Positions 56,261 through 64,000 of a stretch of DNA of 64,000 bases are shown one piece after another (the stretch's first letter is position 1; the number at the start of each line of letters is the position of its first letter). The position numbers and the translations under genes are program-made. This DNA is from Phymatolithon calcareum. Lineage: Eukaryota; Rhodophyta; Florideophyceae; Hapalidiales. Location: NCBI GenBank assembly GCA_977006965.1, contig OZ345385.1, forward strand, positions 1,488,001 to 1,552,000, given 5' to 3'. The notes below the pieces were generated by a model that saw only the letters and a program-made list of their open reading frames with translations, was not told the DNA's origin and did not search any database.

Positions 56261-56678
56261 AATCGGGCACATGCCGTCGAATACCCAAAAAATTCAATTG
56301 ATAAGGTACTTTTTTTGGGCTGAAATATCATACAGTACGGTTCGGCTGCTTCATGTTTTCGTCAATCGCAACACCATGGCAGTACTGTATCCAATGCCTG
56401 CCGACATCACATAGTTACCGCATGCATTGCAGGCGACTTAGTTGGCTACGCATTGAATACTTCATTGCGCTTTTCCGCTGCGCTCTGTGACGAACAGAAT
56501 CGAGTGGAGGAGACCGATTGAAACGCTGGATCGAATGGACGTCCTTTGAAGGCAACAGGCTAACTGCGTAAAGGACACTGCGATTCCGATTTGCTTAGGA
56601 GCTTGAGCCAATTGATCATTTACTGGGGACTGCAAATGCTCTCCATGTGTCGCCAACACTCGATGCGAAACAGGAGAC

Positions 56679-57470
56679 GTGGCTTTCCTGAAATGGCAGC
56701 ACATAGTGCGTGCTCTCTGCTTCTATGCCGCTCCTCTTTTGCGCAACAATGTCTCCATTGCGTATGCAGTTTTTCCGGAGTATTCTCATTGCATTGAGCA
56801 ATGGCCACTAAACAACGCGTGTACCCGTCTCCGCGTAGTTCTTATGGCGCTTGCACATGCACCCGTATCCCGTGGCGGCCAGTTTATTTTGGTATGTAGA
56901 GGAAACTCTTGTGCGCAGTAGGACAACATAGGTCATAACGTCGAGTTTTCCGTGGTGGATGAGTTTGTCCGTCGCATCGGCAATGGCGCCCTCCGCAACG
57001 AGCGCGGCTTTAATGCAGGTGTGTCGCGGGTGGTGTTGGGGAATTGTATTGTGTATGTCGCGCAGTCTCACACCTACATATTCGCGTCCGACCACATCGC
57101 GGGCGAAACTGCAGTTCTATGACATTCCGCACTCTCCGCTTCTTGGAAGTGCGATAACATGGCGCTTAGGCTTAAGAGCAGACGGATGCGCGTCCAAGTG
57201 TATGCGGGTGGGCGTAACATGTTGCAGAGTGGGGACATGTGGCATGGGGACCGCAAATACAAACAGCCGAGAGTCAGGTCGGGAAGGCGCGGTCATGTGG
57301 CGCGAGCATGCTCTTGGGAAGCAGTCGTGGATGATGCGGTATGGAACTGCATGGAGGTCCTCATGGAACAGGAGCAACAAGATGAAATTAAATACTGTAG
57401 GTTGTCAACGGACGCCGATTGCAGACGCAGTGCTTTGATTTCTCTTGTTTATCTACTGTACGCCATTTAG
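56679..57470 (+). pseudogene. Decayed unknown gene, 264-codon frame with two stops
   Basis: One plus-strand frame from ATG 56679 to TAG 57468-57470, broken only by TAG 56919-56921 and TGA 57117-57119. Protein character continues across both: GQFILVCRGNSCAQ before; DNIGHNVEFSVVDEFVRRIG, GVSRVVLGNCIVYVAQSHTY and NCMEVLMEQEQQDEIKYC after. A minus-strand frame over 57380-56808 also has only one stop, so strand choice rests on composition. No family recognised. Confidence 0.45.
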
Positions 57471-57735
57471 TTTTCATGATGGAATAAATACAGTAGTGAG
57501 TCTACTTCTTCTCAAGATTGGGGTAAGCTTTTGAGTAATTCTGAATAGATACATACTGTATGACTGTTCCGCGGTTAAATCACACGAAGACCGACAAGAA
57601 TTGAAATCCAATCATGAGGCTCCGCATAATCGCCGATTCCCAGAACGAGGAATACAACTGCATCCAAATTTGTACTTCCGGGTACAGTACAGTACTTCTC
57701 TACATCTGATCCGTCGGTCGCACTTTAACGCATAT

Positions 57736-59551
57736 TCATGGAACAGCGTAGTGAACCAATTTGTCGTTGCGACACATGACGTGACGGCAAATGTCGATGA
57801 GATCGTCCTTCTCCTTCTCCTTCTCCTTCTCCCTAAAATCAGCACACAAGCAAATTCGCATTTTACTTCTCACCGTCATCTCAAAAGGCCGAATCTCCCA
57901 TAAGGGTACAACGGCCAAGAATGCATCATTCCCACGCATGACACGTGCACGCGATTCCATCTCGACCTTGGCGTGGTCCATCCGTATATGCGTTCTTTTC
58001 GCGGCATGGTACTGCTCCATGTTGCGCAGCGCGATATTGGATCCCTCATGGACGAAGCCAGATACCCGGATATGCCTTTGTGCATGCCGACTTGGACTTT
58101 CCATCAAGGACTTCTCCTTGTAATACTTTTTGCACGTGATTGATGATTTTCAGATTTGAATCACTCGCCAATGAATTCGCCGCCACCTGACCGATGCAAG
58201 TGACGTGCATTTCAGCGATGGTCTTATCGCGGTGGAAGCAGGCGACTTGGCACTTGTCGGTCACCGAGCAGACGACTAACATATCAAGCTTGTCGGGATT
58301 GCCGGCCACATCGAGAAGGATGCCGACAGAGGGGCCTCGGGATCATTGGGGTCGACGAACTTGTGCTCGTATTCGAGGTTCTCCACTGTGCCATCCACAC
58401 CGAAGATAACCGGAGCCGATCATCATTTGGCATCACACCCTGGGTAAATTTTGTGACGGGCGTGGCGCGAGGGATGAATTCATCCCTCCCGCCACGCCCG
58501 TCTCGAAATTTATCTCTCCCACCATGATAACCACATCTACCTTCATAGCCTTCCCTTCCAAACCCACGACCTCTGTCACGCCCATCCCTGTATCCATCAT
58601 CGCGTCGAAAACCACGTCCGCGGTCACCAAAGTCATCATGCGGCGGCCCGCCCCATCCATCAAATCCTCCATGCATCGGGCCGCGATCGTCCCGTCCTCC
58701 GCGGTTAGGATAATCACCGAGCTCTCCACGATCATCATACTCTCTAGGAGGTCCTCGATCGTCAAAGCTACTTGGAGGTGGTCCGCGTCCATCGAAATCC
58801 CCTGGAGGACTTCGGCGATCATCCCTGGGAGGACCACGGCCATAATCCCCAGGAAATGATCCACGACGCTCAAGTTCTCCGGCTGATTCACGTCCACCAT
58901 CTCTGCGCGGTCCCCCTATTCCCTCCGCGATTGTCAAATTTCCTATTACCCGGTGGAAAACGATCGGCATCATGCGGTGGACCAAACCGGTCACCACCAC
59001 GTCTAAACCGATCCTGACCAGAGGGAGGACCAGGTGGAAATCGGCCACCTCCTCCGCCACGATCTCCTTCGAACCCTCCTCGACGAGGTGGCGATGGTCC
59101 TCTGCCTTGCGGGCATCCTCGCCGTTCTCCATATACAGGGCCCGGTGAGCGACGACGAGGAGAGAACGACCGCATACCTCCACGACTACGCCCCGGTGAT
59201 GGACTTCGGCGTCGCGGGGTGCCGGGTCCAGGGAAAGGGCGATTACGGCAAGGTGATGGACTGCGTCGTCGTGGTGTACCCGGGCTAGGGAACTGACGAC
59301 GACCGGGTGAGGGGCTCCGACGTCGTGGTGCATCAGGTCCACCTGGGAACGGACGTCCAGGTGGCGGACTTGGTGGTGGGGAGAAGGGTAAGCGACAGGA
59401 GGAGGGCCTCCTTGTCCAGCTGGCATGCCTTGGTTGGCAACTGGTCTCGCCATTGGGGGTAGAAGTGGCGGCGGGATGAATGAACCAGGTGGAGCATCAG
59501 GATTTGTGAGCAGGTATTTGCAGAATGCGAGAATGCTTGCTTAATTTCCAA
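57736..59551 (-). pseudogene. Pro/Arg-Ser and RGG-rich protein with unknown C-terminal domain
   Basis: Reading minus from about 59453: a Pro-rich start (MARPVANQGMPAGQGG), a frame change, then repeats of PRRRSPSPGR and GPGTPRRRSPSPG (SR-like), an RGG-like part (GGDRFGPPHDADRFPPGNRK), a frame change near 58915, then DDRG/FDDRG/GRGFGREG repeats to about 58480. A globular part follows over further frame changes: PDKLDMLVVCSVTDKCQVAC, EMHVTCIGQVAANSLAS, VHEGSNIALRNMEQYHAAKR, EIRPFEMTVRSKMRICLCAD, then a KEKEKEK run from a (GGAGAA)n microsatellite (57806-57833). SR/RGG regions usually bind RNA. The C-terminal domain is unknown to me. At least three frame changes. Confidence 0.6.
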
Positions 59552-59672
59552 ACTTCACTCTAGCCCTTGCCGGGAGTTTAGTTCATACGGATGCGGGAAT
59601 CAACAAGTTATTAATTTAGTTTCCGGTGGACGACTTCAAGTCCATAATGTAACAAAACTTGTACTTCTCGCT

Positions 59673-60119
59673 TCAAGCATTGACGGCATGTTGACATGAA
59701 ATTGTGGGATGACCGACGAATACATGTAGTGCACCAAAGTCGCGTCGAAAGATTAGAAAGGGATATTGTCGAAACCGAATCCATCCAATTTCAAAGCCAT
59801 CGTGATTGCGCTCGTAGAACGCGTAAAGTAGATTCGGAGCATCAGCACACCAGTCGGGTCGAGAGAACTGGTGACGTGAGATAACGGCCAATTTCGGAAA
59901 TCCGAAGTCGTCCAAAGAAACTGGTGCTTGCACAAGCGTACCGCCCGGCATCACCATGATGCGCAATGGGCGTTCACTGGCAAATTGGTCAACCGGTTGA
60001 AAACGTCTTGAGTTCTTTTCAACCGGCTGAGTTGAGGACTTTGCACTGGGTTTCGCCGCCGAACGTAAGGTGCGTAAAGTCGGCGCAGGTACAGATCGTA
60101 TACTAGGGTATCTGCTCAT
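59673..60119 (-). CDS. Hypothetical protein, 148 residues
   Basis: Open to 60374, but the methionine at 60119 (MSRYPSIRSVPAPTLRTL) gives a compact gene starting 152 bp from the divergent gene at 60271. The product has a basic N-terminus and an aromatic-rich C-terminus (LLYAFYERNHDGFEIGWIRF, FRRDFGALHVFVGHP). This is one of the few unbroken frames in the window. No family recognised. Confidence 0.5.
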   Translation of the reverse strand: MSRYPSIRSVPAPTLRTLRSAAKPSAKSSTQPVEKNSRRFQPVDQFASERPLRIMVMPGGTLVQAPVSLDDFGFPKLAVISRHQFSRPDWCADAPNLLYAFYERNHDGFEIGWIRFRQYPFLIFRRDFGALHVFVGHPTISCQHAVNA

Positions 60120-60270
60120 GGTGAGCAAAATGGTGACACCCGCGAATGATAAGGTATGATTAATTTGCATCAAATTTCCAGGCAGCCTGTTACAGTAGTG
60201 GGCCCGGAAAGTATCGAAAAGTCTTGCGGGCAGCCGCACAGAAAACGTCCTCTTGCAAGTGCCCTGCATC

Positions 60271-61066
60271 ATGGCAGAGCAGACTTTACCCTCAACGACT
60301 GGTGAAGGAGAATGTAATTTGGCGTATGTTGAGCTTTCTATTTCATTGCGTTCAATTGCAGACCTCTGTTCCAAAAGTGTTTAAGGCAAGGACGAAACCT
60401 TCGCGAATCTCTGCAAGCACGTTCGGAACGAAAACGTCGACCATTTCGGAGCCCTTGCAGGCTCCTCTGCTCAGTATTTGTGTAACGAACTTGTCGCGGA
60501 AGCCGCAATTGAAGAACTTTTGAGTCTACCGAGGGCCCGTGCTGGTCAGATTCGGAGACATGAATCTACTCCTCTGAAGAATTCTGTGTGGCAAATTATC
60601 AAACAAGGAAGAAACTCGTTTTCTTATATACCACGCATTGGGGCTTCCCTTCGATTTGTTTACGTTTATGTCGCAAGTTCGGAGTGCTTGTTCAAATCTC
60701 GCGAAGCTGACGAGTGTGTATGATCCGTCTCGTGCAGGCGCCAACATGGATCAGAAGCTCCGTGATCTGTACTAGGATGCGTTCAGTTTGCATTTGACGA
60801 GGGCGTCACAACTTTGTGCTGCCAAGATTAGCGCTCTTGTGGATCGTGTCGCGGAGGAAGCACGGGGATTGCACGAACTTAACTTTATTTTTTCCGACTT
60901 TCTGCGTTTCGTTGAAGAGTGTTCGGCTGAGTTAAACAAGATGGATCCTGACAATGAGGACAAAGTCCTCAAACAAAACGCAATGTGCACTCTTTCGCGG
61001 TTGTCGGAGAACGCGTGTTTTCTTCGGGATGAAAAAGACACTACTTGCATCCGAAGAGTGTATTAA
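60271..61066 (+). pseudogene. Unknown gene, two stops and one frame change
   Basis: ATG 60271 opens MAEQTLPSTTGEGECNLAYV; TAA at 60382-60384; then ETFANLCKHVRNENVDHFG, LCNELVAEAAIEELLSLPRA and IIKQGRNSFSYIPRIGASL. Near 60660 the frame shifts to QVRSACSNLAKLTSVYDPS, DQKLRDLY, TAG (60773-60775), then DAFSLHLTRASQLCAAKIS, VAEEARGLHELNFIFSDFL and LKQNAMCTLSRLSENACFL, ending TAA 61064-61066. The product (about 265 codons) would be mostly helical. It diverges from the gene at 59673-60119. No family recognised. Confidence 0.55.
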
Positions 61067-62539
61067 TTATTGGTTCGCGATGATTGCTTTGCATTCTTTT
61101 CCAACTTTTTCTTGCGCGCGTTGAACAAAAATGCAACATGCTTGTCAGGCATATCTTCCTAAAGTTTTTTAATCATCTGCAATGTCCAATCACGTTTGTC
61201 CGGCAATCTTGACCGCTGAGCTTGAGCGAAGATTCGATCTATGTGTTTGTATCCTCCAGCACCGCAACGGTCAGAAGCTTAAGCAAGACTGTACAGACTT
61301 ATTTCTCACTTAATGTTTGACGTCCAGCTCGATTCTCTCAGAAATTTATAAAGCTGCAGGTGCAGACGTTACAGAAATAACGTTTTCACCTGCTGCTTCT
61401 TAGAACCTCTTGCTCGTTTCAATCTTTTTTCGGCGCTCCAAATAGAAGTGACTTGTGTCCATTTCGGGTTTCATTGGCTTCAATTCTTCGCAAAGCTTAC
61501 TATTCTGCAGCTTTCGCTTGCTCAAGCGCCGCATGGCACGCGGTAGCAGTCATTTGAAAATACGAGATTTCCTGTGAAAATTGAGCGCCTCATTGGTAAT
61601 CTGGTGCTCGACCTCAGTTCTCGAATTCCGCAGCACCGTCAGCTCGTCCTTGGAAGCCTCCTTGATAGCCGAAGAATGGTCGACGTTCTCGTCCATGCTG
61701 GGCTCGTTGGTTGGTGAATGAATGTGCCTGTGGATCTCTGCCTCTTTGCTTAAGAGCTGCCTTAGGTCTATCTTATATGGGAGTCCAGACTTCATCATGA
61801 GCAGTCTGAGAGAGAGAGAGGTTTGATACGCTGTTCGGAGCAGCACTATCTGCAAGAGAACGACTCTTCTCTAAGGTGCTGAAATGCCGTTTCTAACGGG
61901 CTCATCTCCAAAGGCACAACAGTGATTGATAGAATTGCTATAATATTAGTCGTTGGCGGGTTTGGATTTTTGAGAGCATCTCCAAAATAGCCCTACGCCT
62001 CAGATATAATAAAAATCAAATTCTAGGCCGGCACTGCACTCAATCTGGGTGGCGACGTCGAAAGTAACAAGAACACCTCAACGACAACCAATTTGCTAGA
62101 GAAGTGTTCGAACAGATCTTAAGCCAGTTACTGCTGCAAAGAAGACTCGCGTCTCGCATTGGAGCAATCTACATCCAAGACGGACGTTCTGTACCCCTAA
62201 AACCTTTTTTGCTGTTGTAGAGACAGCATTGGTGCACTATCGGTGCAATAATTAGACTAGTGTCGGTCTTTGTCAATATCGGTTCACTTGATAACGAACA
62301 GTGAACAGCGAGTGAAAACACAATGAGCGGTTAGTTACCTGACTAACATACAGTGCACATTCCATTAATACACCTTGTGATCTGCAACAGTTGGAGAAGA
62401 TGATCGACAGTGTTCTCCCGGCTATATTGCCCGACTGTGGATTCTGAAGATTGCACATGGGGAAAGTACAAAGTTGGAATGATTCAATACATAGTTGTTC
62501 TTGCTCACCAATGCAAGGAAACAGAAATTCATTAATGGA
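61067..62539. other. Region without a convincing gene
   Basis: A 101-codon minus-strand frame (61550-61855) with DLRQLLSKEAEIHRHIHS is plausible but unsupported. Nothing else recognised. Confidence 0.4.
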
Positions 62540-62981
62540 CAAATTTCCTCTTGCCTCGACATTCAAATGGATGCTTCAGCGGTGCACATCATGCCAATCC
62601 AAGACTTTTACAATTATGAAACAGACAAAAATATATACCGTTGGGGCTCTGTGTCTCACTGGGCGGCTCGTATACCTCATGAGTAGAAACGGTTGCTCGC
62701 ACGACTGAACTGAAAATGCTGATCTATGCGCTTCACAAAGCAGGTCTGAAAGTAAAAATGTAATGGATGTAGTCTACAACCATACTGCTGAGAGCAGTAA
62801 TGAGAGGAAGCTGGAAATTCGTTTCTCGTTCAACCCTCTTGCTCTGCGCTACTTTCATCGGACGAGCGGCAATACTTCAGGAGAGCATATGGGCGGTAGC
62901 ACTTGCGCGCTGCGAAAGCCCGGAAAACCGACTTGCTGTGCTTGCCACGCCAACGAGTCAGGTTTTTTTGAAAGAAACTGA
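62540..62981 (+). pseudogene. GH13 starch-debranching (pullulanase-type) enzyme fragment
   Basis: Three successive frames give parts of one domain: VHIMPIQDFYNYETDKNI then YRWGSVSHWA (where YNWGY is usual); RTTELKMLIYALHKAGLKV; and MDVVYNHTAESSNERKLE, which contains GH13 conserved region I (DVVYNHT). The order and spacing match type I pullulanase/limit-dextrinase enzymes, which cut alpha-1,6 branches. Sequence after SGNTSGEHMGGSTCAL decays and stops at 62981. Catalytic regions II to IV are absent. Two frame changes mean a non-functional fragment. Confidence 0.8.
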
Positions 62982-62984
62982 TTC

Positions 62985-63041
62985 GTTGTTTATTGAAAAC
63001 CCTCAGTTACACAGTGTAACTGAGCTTTTTCAATAAACAAC
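62985..63041. repeat. 57-bp palindrome
   Basis: Left arm from 62985 (GTTGTTTATTGAAAA, then CTCAGTTACAC) pairs with a right arm ending at 63041 (GTGTAACTGAG, then CAATAAACAAC). The arms are 28 bases, with two or three mismatches and almost no spacer. GTGTAAC recurs just downstream (63048-63058). Confidence 0.9.
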
Positions 63042-64000
63042 CAATTAGTGTAACTTACACTCCTAAGAATATACGGAAGCAGCTTTCCGTTACTTGTTCT
63101 TCTGATCCCTAATATAGAGACTCTTCGCATTCCATATTATCGAATATGGAGACGCTTTAGAATAGAAGACAGTCTATAGCCTTCTCCTCTCTTAGCGTCC
63201 CTTCAATGTCCAGTTCATACTTTGCTGGGTTCTTTCGTAAGGTCTCCTGGTGGTGTTCGCATGGGCAAAAGAAGTACTTTTCTGCCATGACAGGCTCAAT
63301 AGAGCGCTCCGCGTACTTGCAGTTTCTGAGGTTCCTGTTTTTCTTTTTACAATATTCACGTCCTTCTTGAAAATATCACTATAGGAGAGCTAAAGCTCCT
63401 GGCATTGTAGCCCGCTACTGATTAGATCTTAGCAGTGCAATTGTTTACAACTGCACTGCAGGCATACCGAATCTGGACAAATCGCAAACAAAAATCTAAA
63501 GCAAAACCTAGCACAAAAAAAAGTAACATTACCTTGACGAACACAGAAATATTATGGTTATAGCCTCGTCACCGCCCTTCTCTACCGTTCCTCCTGAGCA
63601 ACATGAAAACGCACTTTTTCGACGTGGTCAACCGTTCGATTTTTGACACGAGTACGTGAAGTTAATGCCCCTGGGAACGGTTCTCCAGTTCACAGGGCCA
63701 GCCAGGGGATCCCTGAAGGTCATGACTATCTGATCATGTGTATGATCGCAAACAGATGATCGTTCTCTCCTCGTTATTAACGGTGTGCATCTATGCTCTG
63801 TCAGTACGTCTATTGAGTTCTTCAGGTCAATATAGACGTACTGACAGAGCATTGATCATAGATGATCTAGGCTCTCTAAGTACGTCTATTGTATCCTCCA
63901 GTTCAATCTTTTTAATGTATGTCACTACACAAAGAGAGATAGCCCCGATGAAGACCAGAGAGCCGTTTTGTGAGGCTGTAAAGCATATCCAAACGAACCA
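63042..64000. other. Region without a convincing gene
   Basis: Short frames only; includes the inverted repeat at 63793-63852. Confidence 0.45.
63793..63852. repeat. Perfect 21-bp inverted repeat
   Basis: 63793-63813 (ATGCTCTGTCAGTACGTCTAT) pairs exactly with 63832-63852 across an 18-nt loop. A third, diverged direct copy of the arm and loop lies at 63871-63907. Confidence 0.92.

Noticed and set aside
56808-57380. Minus-strand frame with one TAG as the real gene
   Set aside because: The plus-strand frame over the same bases is longer (264 codons), richer in acidic residues and more protein-like. The minus frame is probably its antisense shadow.
58524-59288. Plus-strand frames opposite the RGG gene
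   Set aside because: They are shadows of the GC-rich repeat coding on the minus strand.
20037-60775. Stop codon reassignment or selenocysteine as the cause of in-frame stops
   Set aside because: TAA, TAG and TGA are all involved, frame changes occur beside them, and transposon relics with lost catalytic residues show the same pattern. Decay explains this more simply.
1-64000. Bacterial operon, phage, CRISPR or integrative element
   Set aside because: No ribosome-binding-site spacing, gene clusters, direct-repeat/spacer array, integr­ase or tRNA attachment site was seen. The gene content is eukaryotic.

Overview
The window looks like nuclear DNA of a eukaryote, and my best guess is a florideophyte-type red alga. 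The reasons are: genes run without introns, the recognisable proteins are eukaryotic (EF-hand cation/proton exchanger of the plant and algal type, class I ribonucleotide reductase large subunit, a GH13 starch-debranching enzyme, WD40 propeller, a GATA-type zinc finger), and the intergenic space is filled with non-LTR retrotransposon pieces and a Tnp2/CACTA-like DNA transposon. A fungus cannot be excluded from the WD40 gene alone. No rRNA, CRISPR array or confident functional tRNA was seen.

Almost every recognisable gene is decayed. Long frames with good protein character are broken by one to three in-frame stops or by single-base frame changes, with identifiable protein on both sides. All three stop codons are involved, so this looks like gene decay (or uncorrected assembly error) rather than a changed genetic code. 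The window is best read as a gene and transposon graveyard.

Layout. 0-1 kb: the end of a WD40 gene. 1-9 kb: sparse, with a pseudouridine-synthase fragment and a CCAAT-rich dispersed repeat. 9.8-11.7 kb: LINE on the minus strand. 12-13.5 kb: a degenerate tandem array interrupted by a 756-bp TTAA-flanked inverted-repeat element (piggyBac-like MITE). 14.4-15.5 kb: a decayed 373-codon unknown gene. 19.3-22.7 kb: a third copy of the CCAAT repeat, a GATA-finger/coiled-coil gene, an unknown gene, and an EF-hand CAX exchanger cut off by a LINE (22.7-24.3 kb). 29.5-36 kb: a pile-up of LINE fragments in both orientations plus a SINE candidate sharing the LINE tail. 36.3-39.5 kb: two unknown genes. 39.7-44.2 kb: a Tnp2/CACTA-like element with a transposase gene and a convergent second gene. 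44-50 kb: unknown decayed genes, minisatellites, a short-chain dehydrogenase relic and a LINE tail. 51.3-52.9 kb: ribonucleotide reductase relic followed by a 63-bp minisatellite coding for a charged helix. 54.5-57.5 kb: LINE pieces, a Gly-rich minisatellite gene and a decayed unknown gene. 57.7-61.1 kb: an RGG/Pro-rich protein gene and two unknown genes. 62.5-63.9 kb: a GH13 relic and large inverted repeats.

The genes do not form a pathway. The organising theme is transposition: at least three LINE types, a possible LINE-dependent SINE, a cut-and-paste MITE and a CACTA-like element have broken up and separated host-gene relics. All readings are by eye from the sequence, without database searches.
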